Source: Chryseomicrobium palamuruense (GTDB taxonomy: Bacteria > Bacillota > Bacilli > Bacillales_A > Planococcaceae). From it: a stretch of DNA of 64,000 nt. Numbering within the stretch: position 1 is the stretch's first letter; each line of letters begins with the position of its first letter. A model generated the notes under the pieces. The model had not been told where the DNA came from. It saw nothing but the letters and a program-made list of their open reading frames with translations, and made no database searches. Made by a program: the position numbers and the translations under genes. The DNA lies in contig NZ_JBHSEF010000009.1 of assembly GCF_042649045.1 (NCBI RefSeq), forward strand, positions 124,001 to 188,000, written 5' to 3'. This document shows positions 17,071-25,972 of this stretch, in pieces.

Positions 17071-17413
17071 GCAGATATTTAGTAAAAAATCACGTATTCT
17101 AACTGCACCCTTGGTGCATATGTCTCTTATCATCATGCCATCAGCGGACCTTGCCAAGTCCATGTGGGTAGTTTTTTCAGATTCATTGCAGCAAATGTAA
17201 ATTTGTTGGTAGAAATGAAAGTAGATATGGTACTCTAAATGATGCTGTTGCTCAAGATTTAAGAGAAATACTCACTTCAAAATAGATACAAACATGTATG
17301 TGATATAAGCATTAATCGCGAATCCACATAAATATGGCGATATACAAAAGCGCCTTTAAGAGAACACATGGGGAATCTGTACGATCCTGAGGACAAAAAC
17401 AAAAAATAACGAC

Positions 17414-17442
17414 AAAAAAGGTAGCCGGTCTATGGGCTACCC
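17414..17442 (-). terminator. Terminator of the alcohol dehydrogenase gene
   Basis: On the minus strand GGTAGCCC and GGCTACC pair around a short loop and are followed by a run of six T residues. It lies about 100 bases past the dehydrogenase stop. Confidence 0.7.
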
Positions 17443-17541
17443 TCCAATCTACGTATTTTGTATTTCGGACTCGTTCATCCGATAGGCATTTTAAAAGTGT
17501 CTATTCTATAGGTTACAGTTTAGCTATTCCCGCAGCCTGTT

Positions 17542-18651
17542 TTATGCTTTGTATTCTTTATCGATAATTAGGATTGGTTTGATTGCAGATCCGTTCGAGG
17601 AATCAGTGAATGCTTGATCTATGTCTTCTAATTCATAAAATTTCACTAATTTTTCGATTGGGAATTGACCGTTTTTATAGAATGATACAAGTTTTGGAAT
17701 GATTAATTGCGGTACTGCATCGCCTTCAATAACGCCACGTAATGTTAAGGCGTTCGCTACAACGTCGTTAAATACGTTCAACGTTAAATCACGTTTACCC
17801 ACAGCTACTGTGGCACAAGTACCTTTCACACGTAAGCAGCGTAGTGCGGCTAATGTCACTTCGGGAACACCTGTTGTCTCGAATGAATAGTGAGCACCTT
17901 TCCCTGTTATTTCCTTTATTTTTTCTACTGGATCTTCATTTTTTGAATTGATGATATGTGTAGCACCTAGCTCTTTTGCAAGCGATAAACGGCTATCATG
18001 AATATCTACCGCGATAATTGGATGACAGCCGGCAATTTTTGCGGCTAACATACCACTTAATCCTACAGCACCTGTCCCGAAAACAACAAAGCTGTTACCC
18101 GGTTCAGGATTAATCGAATTAAATACTGTGCCACTGCCAGTCATAAGACCGCAGCCGAATGGTCCTAAATAGCGCAAATCAACATCTTTATCTACTTTAA
18201 CAATGTTACTTTCTGCAACCGTTGTGTACGTAGCAAAGGAAGACTGGCCAAAGAAAAGTGATACATCTTGATTTTCTTCTGTTGTAAGAGGTGTAACACC
18301 GGATTGGTTTTTACCACCGAAGTTAAGTGGGATCATGTTTTCGCATCCGCCTGCATTACCTTCTAAACAATTGTCACAAGTACCACAGTAAGCAAAGCCC
18401 AATACTACATGATCACCTGGTTTAACAGTTGAAATATTTTCCCCGACTTTTTCGACAATACCAGAGCCTTCATGACCTAACACAGCTGGGTATGGCACTG
18501 GAATGGTTTTATCAAGAACCGTTGCGTCTGTATGACATACACCGGAAGCAACAAGTCGCACTAACACTTCGCCCGCTTTTGGTTCAGCTAAATTTAACGT
18601 TTGTTTTTGAAAGTCTTTATCGGGAGTTGTCACCATAGCATTAATTTTCAT
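17542..18651 (-). CDS. Zinc-dependent alcohol dehydrogenase, aryl-alcohol type
   Basis: A 369-residue medium-chain dehydrogenase. The catalytic zinc ligands are Cys39 (GVCHTD), His60-Glu61 (GHEGSG) and Cys167; the structural zinc ligands are Cys89, Cys92, Cys95 and Cys103. The NAD-binding Rossmann motif is GTGAVG at about 192-197, with Asp at the end of the second strand (AVDIHD), favouring NAD+. Overall it resembles benzyl/geraniol alcohol dehydrogenases. AAAGGAG precedes the ATG. It is a single-gene unit with its own terminator. Confidence 0.87.
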   Translation of the reverse strand: MKINAMVTTPDKDFQKQTLNLAEPKAGEVLVRLVASGVCHTDATVLDKTIPVPYPAVLGHEGSGIVEKVGENISTVKPGDHVVLGFAYCGTCDNCLEGNAGGCENMIPLNFGGKNQSGVTPLTTEENQDVSLFFGQSSFATYTTVAESNIVKVDKDVDLRYLGPFGCGLMTGSGTVFNSINPEPGNSFVVFGTGAVGLSGMLAAKIAGCHPIIAVDIHDSRLSLAKELGATHIINSKNEDPVEKIKEITGKGAHYSFETTGVPEVTLAALRCLRVKGTCATVAVGKRDLTLNVFNDVVANALTLRGVIEGDAVPQLIIPKLVSFYKNGQFPIEKLVKFYELEDIDQAFTDSSNGSAIKPILIIDKEYKA

Positions 18652-19354
18652 TTAAATACTCCTTTATTATTATTGAACTACGTATTAAGTTATCGCCTTC
18701 TCAGTGTTTTTTTAAACTGTGTAGTTTTTAATTTGATTTTTTAACTTCAATTAAAAATATCCACGTCTTCTTTATCCGAATAGGTTTTTAAACAAGGGAA
18801 ATGCTAAGGAAGAATGGGAAAGTAGAACATTCAAATTAAAGCGTATAAACTTTTCCAAAAACCAAAAACCTGACGTGAAATAAGGGGAATTTCGAATGAC
18901 CGCAAATAACAGCACACCTATTACCTTAAACGCTTATATTAAAGTCATGGATGGGAGATTATTAAACTTGGAACAATAGTGATGATGAAATTTTTAACAA
19001 AGGCTACTATTTACAGACAATGCTTGATAAAGAAGAATTCAAACCATTTTTTTTTGGAGAACTTGAAGAGTTGGTTATGAACTAAAAAAGAAGGTTCGCT
19101 GTGAGTGTGTGATCACAACGAACCTTCTTTTTTATTCGTGCGTCAAATAATGATACAAATCTGCGCGAGAATTATGGCAATGCCTGTCCCCAGCAAGCTA
19201 TGCTTTTCGAAGTGCTGCATGTTTCAAGATAATATTGCGTGTAATCTGCCAACTGTGGGATAAGTGAGATTATTTATAATAGGCCCGAGTCCGGTTAGGT
19301 GAAAACTTCGTGAGGTTATCATTAAATTTTCACTCCCGGACATTATGTTCCTAC
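18652..19354. other. Intergenic region with remnants
   Basis: No intact gene. Short frames near 18896-18980 (ITLNAYIKVMDGRLLNLEQ) and 19000-19085 (MLDKEEFKPFFFGELEELV) look like pieces of broken small genes. A minus-strand hydrophobic tail (SLLGTGIAIILAQICIII) ends near 19147. A strong hairpin terminator sits at 19084-19133. Confidence 0.4.
19084..19133. terminator. Bidirectional intrinsic terminator
   Basis: A stem of about 15 pairs (AAAAAAGAAGGTTCG with its complement CGAACCTTCTTTTTT) that has T runs on both strands. Confidence 0.75.
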
Positions 19355-20734
19355 TCAACTTAATGTGCTGTCATTAATAATTCTCACCACATACTCCTTA
19401 TCAAACCAAAAACAATGCTTTGTCAACATCTCTCCTGTAACAGGAAGAGGAAGTTTATCTTTTCCATCTCGACCTTTCGTACGTAAATGATATTTTCCGT
19501 TTGTTCCTGCACCGGGTAAATTAGTAGAAGTGCCTCTGCTTGTTGGTGTAAGTTTAACACCTGCTTGAAGGATACCTTTTACATGATCATAAAACTCACG
19601 CAGATCCTGTAAATCCTGATAAGGCATATTCCACAACTTTACCCCTTTAAAATAGAGTTCACGATTGGGATTTTCCTTTTCGGTCTCTTTATATTGGAAT
19701 ACGACAAAAAGCAGCTTCGTCTCTGAGAAGTAGTCAAATAGCCAAGAGTCTTCGAACGGCTCTTTCAGCCAATCATGAAAATCAACATTCTTGAAGGACA
19801 TGTGTTCCTTTGGCAATCCTCTTGGTTCTAATCGCACTGTTTTAAATTGGATGTTGGCTTTCGAAAACTCTTCAATATCGTTGAGTGACGTTCCTTTAAT
19901 GCCTAGAAGAGAACTAATGAAGTCCGGTAAAAATGCTTTCGTCTTGATGTTGATTCGAATGTTCTTTTCTTTAGAGAGCTGTGTCAGCGATTTCCCGACG
20001 AATGGAGCAAATCGTTCATTGATGATTTGCTCTAAAGTTTTCTTTTTCAATTCCTGTGGCGAAGTAATTCTCACCAAATCTTTTTCGGAAAGAAGTTTTC
20101 GAGTGAGTGCAGTCATGTAGCTGTTCTTTAGACTGAATGCTCGTTGCATAGCAGGGATGTCCGAGAAAGGCTGCGAACGGACGGAGTTACTGTTCGTCCC
20201 CTTAGAAGCAGCACCTAGATAGTTCGTGTCACCTTCTGAAAGTTCGTGAGCTTTTCCCGCTCGAATTTTGTTGACGATGAACTCCCAATCTTGTTTGATG
20301 ACTTCTAAATCCTCATCAGAGTATGAGTGGAGGTGGGTTTTCAGGATACTCCATTCCCGTTGAGTCTTTTCTTTGTCCCACAAGTAGAAGAAGAGGAGCA
20401 ATTTTTGATTCTTCGACCAAAAACTCGAAGTATCAAAGTCTTTCTTTACCTCATCGTTGTAGTTAATGATATTGAGCACCAGGCGCTCTTTAGCTGATAA
20501 AGTCTTATTCTTGTTCTTCTTAACCCCAGTAACTTTTAATTCAATATTTAAGTCTTTAAAGTCTGCCTCTGGTCTTGAGTTAATCTCATACCCGAAATAA
20601 CTTTCCTCGATGATTTGACCAAGATTTCCTTTAGTAACTTTATCTAATCGCCCCATCAAGTCGATATCGGCAAACCGTTTACCCTCAGCTTTAACTGCAT
20701 ATTCTACTAATTCTTCTTCAGTTGTGAATTCCAC
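19355..20734 (-). CDS. Type II restriction endonuclease, Sau3AI family (GATC)
   Basis: A 459-residue protein with the two-domain Sau3AI plan. The N-terminal MutH-like catalytic domain shows Asp58, Glu65 and Lys67 (EADFKDLNIELK), the D-x6-E-x-K spacing of MutH. The C-terminal half (VGKSLTQLSKEKNI, then FLPDFISSLLGIKG) is the pseudo-catalytic recognition domain. Sau3AI enzymes cut GATC unless the cytosine is methylated. The start is GTG after GGGGTG. It is downstream of the methyltransferase gene with a 64-base gap on the same strand, so the protective enzyme is made first. Confidence 0.88.
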   Translation of the reverse strand: MEFTTEEELVEYAVKAEGKRFADIDLMGRLDKVTKGNLGQIIEESYFGYEINSRPEADFKDLNIELKVTGVKKNKNKTLSAKERLVLNIINYNDEVKKDFDTSSFWSKNQKLLLFFYLWDKEKTQREWSILKTHLHSYSDEDLEVIKQDWEFIVNKIRAGKAHELSEGDTNYLGAASKGTNSNSVRSQPFSDIPAMQRAFSLKNSYMTALTRKLLSEKDLVRITSPQELKKKTLEQIINERFAPFVGKSLTQLSKEKNIRINIKTKAFLPDFISSLLGIKGTSLNDIEEFSKANIQFKTVRLEPRGLPKEHMSFKNVDFHDWLKEPFEDSWLFDYFSETKLLFVVFQYKETEKENPNRELYFKGVKLWNMPYQDLQDLREFYDHVKGILQAGVKLTPTSRGTSTNLPGAGTNGKYHLRTKGRDGKDKLPLPVTGEMLTKHCFWFDKEYVVRIINDSTLS

Positions 20735-20798
20735 AAAATCACCCCGTACCTTTTCTTACCTATAATTTACCATAAAAAGAAGCTGGCGGTTGCCAGCT

Positions 20799-22148
20799 TC
20801 AGATGGATAGGTTCATTTGAACTTCTTTTTTTGCAGTAGTATTTTCAATTTCTTCGATGCGTTCACCCATCTTTTTAATGAGCCCGACCACTAAAGCATT
20901 CCCCATACAGAAATAGCGCATACGGTTGGGCATGCCCTCAGTCCAGTTGTCATCAAATCCATTGAGACGCTCGCACTCAAGTGGAGTTAAGAAACGCTTT
21001 CGAGCATTTACTTCAACAATGTGGGTACTACGATTTGTCGTGCCTTCGCTAGTCAACATTGTGCGGCCGGGTTTGTTCAACTCGTCAGTAGGGGACATGC
21101 CACCTTCTGAGAATGTGTAGCTATGACCATCTGCGGAGGTACGTTCGATTCTTTTTGGCCCACGTAGATAGGCAAACTTTTCTGCTTGAGTTTCAGTCAG
21201 ATAGAATTCCTCTGGAACTGTCACTTCATCTTGGAGGATATCCCCCAGAGTTACAGGTGCCATCTCGACTGGCTGAGTATGAATCGTAGTTAATTCACCG
21301 TCCTGCATAATACCTGCCGTTTGGAAGTTATATGAGAATTGGTCCGAAATATCAACTATGTCATCTGGCAGTCTTGTAGAGCTGACCCGCTCTTTGTAAG
21401 GCTCATCTCTTACAGGGAAGGTCTTTGCAAAGTAACCCTCTCTATAGACGAGTTCCTGCTGAGAATGCCGACGCTGGCTGTCATCAAAGGCAATACCGTT
21501 CTTATAAGCAAAAATAAAAACGCGTCTTCTGCGCTGCGCAAAGCCATATTCTGCTGCGTTGATTACTCGCCACTCTACGGAATAGTCTAAATCTCTAAAT
21601 GTTGCCAACATGACCGCAAAGTCTCTACCACGTTGTTTAGATGGCGACTTCAATAGTCGGTCTACGTTCTCAAGTAGGACATATTTTGGTTGGGTCTGAT
21701 CCAGGATTCGTGCAATCTCCCAAAAAAGGACCCCTTTTTTGCCTTGTAACCCAGCTTCACCACTCAATGAGCGGGCAACTGAATAATCTTGACACGGGAA
21801 GCCTCCAACCAACAAATCTGGCGCTAAATCTATAAAAGTTTCATTTGAAACAGTCGTGATATCTTCATTAGAAGAAATTCCTTCTTGGAAGTGTTGCTTG
21901 TAACAGTTAAAGGCATGCTGTTCTTTACGGGATGGTTCCCACTGATTGGCCCAAACAGTTTTAAACAATTCTTTGTTTGCCTGTTCTAAACCAAGTCGAA
22001 AACCGCCGACACCCGCAAATAGCTCAATCACATTCAATTGATTCTTTTGCAAAATGGGAACACCCTTTCGTAGTTTTCTTTCATTATACAGGAAATCATC
22101 AAAAAGATCAAGATCGAAACGTACTATTTTATCATATAAATTTGTCAT
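20799..22148 (-). CDS. DNA (cytosine-5)-methyltransferase, probably GATC-specific
   Basis: A C5 methyltransferase with the ordered motifs: I FAGVGGFRLGLE (near 44), IV GGFPCQDYS with catalytic Cys119, VI ENVDRL (160), VIII AQRRRRVFI and X GNALVVGLI. The target-recognition domain lies between VIII and IX. With a Sau3AI-type nuclease next to it, GATC methylated on C is the expected target. The ATG at 22148 gives 449 residues but lacks a good ribosome binding site; a TTG at 22052 after AAAGGGTG is a credible alternative, starting just before NVIELFAG. A much longer in-frame extension overlaps vsr and is rejected. Confidence 0.88.
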   Translation of the reverse strand: MTNLYDKIVRFDLDLFDDFLYNERKLRKGVPILQKNQLNVIELFAGVGGFRLGLEQANKELFKTVWANQWEPSRKEQHAFNCYKQHFQEGISSNEDITTVSNETFIDLAPDLLVGGFPCQDYSVARSLSGEAGLQGKKGVLFWEIARILDQTQPKYVLLENVDRLLKSPSKQRGRDFAVMLATFRDLDYSVEWRVINAAEYGFAQRRRRVFIFAYKNGIAFDDSQRRHSQQELVYREGYFAKTFPVRDEPYKERVSSTRLPDDIVDISDQFSYNFQTAGIMQDGELTTIHTQPVEMAPVTLGDILQDEVTVPEEFYLTETQAEKFAYLRGPKRIERTSADGHSYTFSEGGMSPTDELNKPGRTMLTSEGTTNRSTHIVEVNARKRFLTPLECERLNGFDDNWTEGMPNRMRYFCMGNALVVGLIKKMGERIEEIENTTAKKEVQMNLSI

Positions 22149-22213
22149 GTTTCTAAATCTGTCACAAGGGAATTTTAGTAAGAAAGATGAGTGACGTACG
22201 GAGGTGAAAAGAG

Positions 22214-22642
22214 ATGGCGAAGAATGTTCCGAAAGCATCAAGTGAAGCTGCACGAAAGACCATGCAAGGGAATAGCGGAAAAGATACATCCATCGAATTA
22301 ATCGTTCGTAAAAGACTTTGGGCAGACGGATACCGATTTCGTAAAAACAATCGACAGCTTTTAGGGACGCCCGACATCTCTTTTCCAAAAAAGAAGATAG
22401 TCGTCTTCTTGGATTCTTGTTACTGGCATGGATGTCCTATTCATTATAAAGAGCCAAAGACTAACTCAAAGTTTTGGAGCCAGAAAATTAAAAGAAACAG
22501 GGAACGGGACGAAGAATATAACCGACACTATATTGAAGAAGGGTGGGTACTGTTGAGGTTTTGGGAGCATGAAGTTAAAAGTGATTTAGATGGTGTCATT
22601 AAAACAATTGAGTACTATGTTAAACAACAAAAAGGAGCGTAA
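22214..22642 (+). CDS. vsr: Very short patch repair endonuclease
   Basis: A 142-residue Vsr homologue with the family core: GTPDISFPKKKIVVFLDSC (Asp54 as metal ligand) followed by YWHGCP and the C-terminal RFWEHEV. Vsr nicks at T-G mismatches that arise when 5-methylcytosine deaminates, so it protects sites methylated by the divergent neighbour. It starts 66 bases from the methyltransferase ATG, with GGAGGTG before its ATG. A GATC-context Vsr would be a variant of the E. coli Dcm-linked enzyme. Confidence 0.9.
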   Translation: MAKNVPKASSEAARKTMQGNSGKDTSIELIVRKRLWADGYRFRKNNRQLLGTPDISFPKKKIVVFLDSCYWHGCPIHYKEPKTNSKFWSQKIKRNRERDEEYNRHYIEEGWVLLRFWEHEVKSDLDGVIKTIEYYVKQQKGA

Positions 22643-22731
22643 TTAGCTTAGATATATTAATAAATGTAGGGTTTTACTACATTCCCTTGCCATTCTCTGT
22701 AAATATTCATAAAATTAAGGAAACGCCAGGA

Positions 22732-25182
22732 ATGAACGGGGATGACAAGATGAAATTGAATGTAGAACAACGAAGAATTGTGGAACTAGAACCGTCAGGA
22801 CAGATGCTGGTGAAGGGTGTTGCGGGGTCTGGAAAGACGACGGTAGCGATTCGACGCATTAATTTTTTGAAGACGAATTATTGCCATGAAGCCGATGACC
22901 AGATATTACTCGTGACGTACAACAAGACACTCTTAAACTATATTAAGTTTCAATATGAACGACTGGCCGATGCTGAAGAAGAGGACTTCCAGCAGTTCTT
23001 TGCTTCTAACGCAAATGTCGAGATTTCAACAATTGATGCCTTGATGTTCAAAGCGTTCAGAGCCTACTCACGTCGAAAAGGTGTAAAGCTTGAGATTTCG
23101 AATACACCGATGGAGCGCCAAGTGTTGATCGAAGCTATTCATGAAGTAAAGAAGTCGTATCCCAACGTAAAATTGTTATCGCCTAAAAATAGTGCGTTTC
23201 TACTGGATGAAGTGTTGTGGATGGAATCATGTCTGATTGAAGACATCGAGTCGTATCAAAATATGGACCGGATAGGACGTGCTTCCGGAGATAGTTCGAC
23301 GCCTCAGAAACTTTTGAAGAACTCGGAGCTGAGAGAAGCTATCTTTGAATTGTTGCGCGTGTTCACGGACAAGATGGAGAAGCAGGGGTTTGTAACGTTC
23401 AAGCGGATGAACTTGCTTGCACTTCGTCAGGTCCAAGAAGTGAATGCCAAACGCTACACGCATGTCATCATCGATGAAAGTCAAGATCTGACGCGTGTGC
23501 AACTCGAGTTTTTAAAAGCACTCTATAAAGAGAAGCCGTATTCCTCGCTCCTTTTTGTCGCGGACAATACGCAAAGCATCTATTCCCATTCGTGGCTAGG
23601 AAAAGGCAGACCGTATACGACTATCGGTTACGACATGAGCGGGAAGTCACGGGCACTCAGCAAAAACTACCGGACGACGACGGAAATTTCGACCGCTGCG
23701 TTTGATCTGATAGAAGCCGATGAGACGATTCGGTCGAATGTGGACTTTGTAAAACCTGCACTCATCGATCGTCATGGCCATCCGCCGATATACCGGTTCT
23801 TTACGACGCCTATGAAACAACAGGCCTTTTTAGTGGACGAGATCCGTACGTTACAAAACGATTATGATTTCCGCGAAATTTGTTTAGTCGCGCGGAGCAA
23901 TCGATTACTTGAAAGTTTAGCCGTTGGACTCGAGGCAGAAGGGATTCCGACTGAGGTGCTCCAGGGGACTGAGCCGAACTTTGAGTCGGGCAAGGTCAAG
24001 CTCGTCACCATGCACTCGATCAAAGGGCTTGAGTTCAAAGTCATCTTCCTAGTCGACTTAAATCAAGGGGTGATTCCGAATGACCGTTATACGGACCTAG
24101 AAGATCAGAAGACGGTGGATTCAGATGAGCGTAAACTGTTGTATGTTGGGATGACGCGTGCCAATGAACTCCTTTATATGTCGTCGGTGAAGAAGCCATC
24201 GAAATTTATTAAAGAGATTCAGCGTAAGCATCTGCGGATGAAAAAGGACTGTGCACTCCGCCCATTTGAATCAATCAGCATGAGCCACTACCAATTTACA
24301 GATCAACTTACGGACCTTCATTCAAGGGAAGAGGTCGTTCGCCAGTGGGTGTTGCGGGAGCTTCATGAGACATACGGGTATCCGTACGAATTGCTTGAGC
24401 TTGAATACCCTGTCCAAAAATTCTCACAACGTGGGTATTGCGATGTGGCGGCGACCATCTATTCCGGAGAACAAGCGACGCCACTATTGTTTATTGAAGT
24501 GAAGCAATTTGGGGCAGGTATTGAAGACGGGTTGAAGCAATTAAAGAGTTATTTAGAGGCGAACACTTCCGTGCGGTTCGGTCTGGTGACTGACGGGCTT
24601 GAGGTCAAAATCATCGACCGGAATGGAGAAGAGGTTCAAGACATTCCAAGATGCCGCCCGCAGTTCTTGCCGGAGACAAAGAACACGAAACGCTACTTGA
24701 ATTTAAAGAATGGACGAAATTACGCGTACGCGACAGCCCTCGATAACGAAGAAGTCATCGAGGTCCGTGAAGAAGATACGGAAGTGTATTTGCAAGTCCA
24801 CGAGAAAGCAACAGTTCCGCTGATCGGTAATGTGGCGGCGGGACTGCCGACGCTTGCGACAGAAGCGTACGAAGCGAAAATCATCGTGCCAAAAGACTGG
24901 GTGTTTACAGCGAAAGATACGTTTGCACTGACTGTGACAGGTGACAGTATGACGGGCGCAGGCATCGATAAAGGAGACACGGTCATCGTCCACCGGCAGA
25001 CGTCCGCGCAACCGAACGAGATTATCATTGCCGTGATTGATGATGAGGCGACGATGAAGAAATACATGCCGATGGGTAACGATGTACTGCTCATGGCGGA
25101 AAACACGGACTACGAGCCGATTCTAATGCGAAGCGAAGATGTCCGTATCAACGGGAAAGTGATTGGTGTGCTGAAGAAGTAG
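22732..25182 (+). CDS. UvrD-like helicase - HsdR_N nuclease - LexA/S24 peptidase fusion
   Basis: An 816-residue protein with three parts. Residues 1-490 are an SF1A helicase: Walker A GVAGSGKTT (29-37), Walker B IIDESQ (246-251), motif V VTMHSIKGLEF and motif VI LLYVGMTRA (469-477). About 530-650 resemble the N-terminal nuclease of type I restriction HsdR: YPYELLELEYPV, then Asp571 and Glu589-x-Lys591 (CDVA, LFIEVKQFG). About 692-816 are a full LexA/UmuD-type S24 domain with an Ala703-Gly704 cleavage site (IGNVAAGLP), Ser739 (GDSM) and Lys776, in LexA spacing. Self-cleavage would release the last 113 residues. ATG 22732 follows AAGGAA; downstream of vsr, a defence or damage-response role is inferred. 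Confidence 0.88.
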   Translation: MNGDDKMKLNVEQRRIVELEPSGQMLVKGVAGSGKTTVAIRRINFLKTNYCHEADDQILLVTYNKTLLNYIKFQYERLADAEEEDFQQFFASNANVEISTIDALMFKAFRAYSRRKGVKLEISNTPMERQVLIEAIHEVKKSYPNVKLLSPKNSAFLLDEVLWMESCLIEDIESYQNMDRIGRASGDSSTPQKLLKNSELREAIFELLRVFTDKMEKQGFVTFKRMNLLALRQVQEVNAKRYTHVIIDESQDLTRVQLEFLKALYKEKPYSSLLFVADNTQSIYSHSWLGKGRPYTTIGYDMSGKSRALSKNYRTTTEISTAAFDLIEADETIRSNVDFVKPALIDRHGHPPIYRFFTTPMKQQAFLVDEIRTLQNDYDFREICLVARSNRLLESLAVGLEAEGIPTEVLQGTEPNFESGKVKLVTMHSIKGLEFKVIFLVDLNQGVIPNDRYTDLEDQKTVDSDERKLLYVGMTRANELLYMSSVKKPSKFIKEIQRKHLRMKKDCALRPFESISMSHYQFTDQLTDLHSREEVVRQWVLRELHETYGYPYELLELEYPVQKFSQRGYCDVAATIYSGEQATPLLFIEVKQFGAGIEDGLKQLKSYLEANTSVRFGLVTDGLEVKIIDRNGEEVQDIPRCRPQFLPETKNTKRYLNLKNGRNYAYATALDNEEVIEVREEDTEVYLQVHEKATVPLIGNVAAGLPTLATEAYEAKIIVPKDWVFTAKDTFALTVTGDSMTGAGIDKGDTVIVHRQTSAQPNEIIIAVIDDEATMKKYMPMGNDVLLMAENTDYEPILMRSEDVRINGKVIGVLKK

Positions 25183-25234
25183 TGGGAACTTTTCCCTTTG
25201 AAAAGCGTAAGCATGGATAAGGGAGGTCGTGCAC

Positions 25235-25468
25235 ATGAAACTCAAATTACTTTTCATCCCACTCGCTGTAACTTTAATTACCATTGTGGGCCTTTATACC
25301 ATCGGAAATCTCTTTGAAATCAGCTTCCTGCGCTGGGATTATGAACTCGTGATTCCGGACAGGGACGGCTTTATAATAGAATATGGCGGATCCATTATTC
25401 CCATCATCATAGGTATTGTTGCGGGCTTTGTCTCGGAGCGGGTGCTTCGGAGAAGGGGAGTCGCGTGA
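25235..25468 (+). CDS. Small two-helix membrane protein, unknown
   Basis: A 77-residue protein with two hydrophobic segments (about 4-24 and 50-67) separated by a loop with charged residues (WDYELVIPDRDGFIIEY) and ending RRRG. GGGAGG precedes the ATG at 25235. It follows the helicase fusion by about 50 bases on the same strand and ends at a terminator, so it may be cotranscribed. No family recognised. Confidence 0.6.
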   Translation: MKLKLLFIPLAVTLITIVGLYTIGNLFEISFLRWDYELVIPDRDGFIIEYGGSIIPIIIGIVAGFVSERVLRRRGVA

Positions 25469-25506
25469 TATCGATATGTATAAATTTCGGAACCGTATGA
25501 AAACTA

Positions 25507-25540
25507 AAAACTGACCATGGGTACTTCCATGGTCAGTTTT
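25507..25540. terminator. Bidirectional terminator
   Basis: A perfect 14-pair stem (AAAACTGACCATGG and its complement) with a 6-base loop, and T/A runs on both sides; it serves the small plus-strand gene and the convergent small minus-strand gene. Confidence 0.8.
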
Positions 25541-25731
25541 TATAGGCCGAAGATCTCTGCCATCGTATCCGCACTTCCGGGCATGAACATGTAGAGAGAC
25601 AAACCAATCATCACCGTGCCCACCATCAGCAAGCTGATTTTACGGAATGGTGTCCGGTGAGATGAATGAAAAATGCCGTATAGAAATAAACCGATGCCAA
25701 TAGCCATCGCAAGAAAATACCAACCCCCCAT
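25540..25731 (-). CDS. Small two-helix membrane protein, unknown
   Basis: A 63-residue protein with two transmembrane segments (WYFLAMAIGIGLFLYGIF and LLMVGTVMIGLSLYMF) joined by a basic loop (HRTPFRK). ATG at 25731 follows AAGGAGTGAG; the frame extends to 25782 without a better signal. Function unknown. Confidence 0.6.
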   Translation of the reverse strand: MGGWYFLAMAIGIGLFLYGIFHSSHRTPFRKISLLMVGTVMIGLSLYMFMPGSADTMAEIFGL

Positions 25732-25785
25732 GTAACTCACTCCTTTATAATCGTAACGCCTGACAAGGGAAAAAGTTTCCAAGGG

Positions 25786-25902
25786 TTAATCAAAAATCAT
25801 CCGAATCAATTGCGCGATGGCTCGAGGTAACGCTAGAAGAATGTCCATGAGGTTGACCCATAACGATTTTGACTCTTTTTTACGAACCGGTGAGTGTGAC
25901 AT
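25786..25902 (-). CDS. 38-residue basic amphipathic protein, unknown
   Basis: A short gene with a strong ribosome binding site (GGGAGGCGATAAG before ATG). The product has a basic N-terminus (MSHSPVRKKESKS) and an amphipathic or membrane-surface helix (LMDILLALPRAIAQLIRMIF). No family recognised; context and signal support it being translated. Confidence 0.5.
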   Translation of the reverse strand: MSHSPVRKKESKSLWVNLMDILLALPRAIAQLIRMIFD

Positions 25903-25972
25903 CTTATCGCCTCCCATTTTCTTTGCGTTACTAGGAAAGAACAATTTATAGGTAGTGTTAGTGGAGAATCAA

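Larger units (their letters stand above)
16985..17541. other. Intergenic region, no intact gene
   Basis: It contains a small stem without a T run just after the anti-sigma gene (16993-17016), the terminator at 17033-17070, and the minus-strand terminator of the alcohol dehydrogenase gene near 17414. A short plus-strand tail (YGTLNDAVAQDLREILTSK, ending near 17285) is the only protein-like remnant. Confidence 0.45.

Noticed and set aside
22149..22388. Upstream extension of the cytosine methyltransferase frame
   Set aside because: It runs antisense through the start of vsr, whose coding sense is clear, and has no ribosome binding site; it is a shadow frame.
22640..22731. LexA box controlling the helicase-LexA fusion
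   Set aside because: No GAAC-N4-GTTC was found upstream of the gene, so SOS transcriptional control is not supported although the protein has a LexA-type domain.
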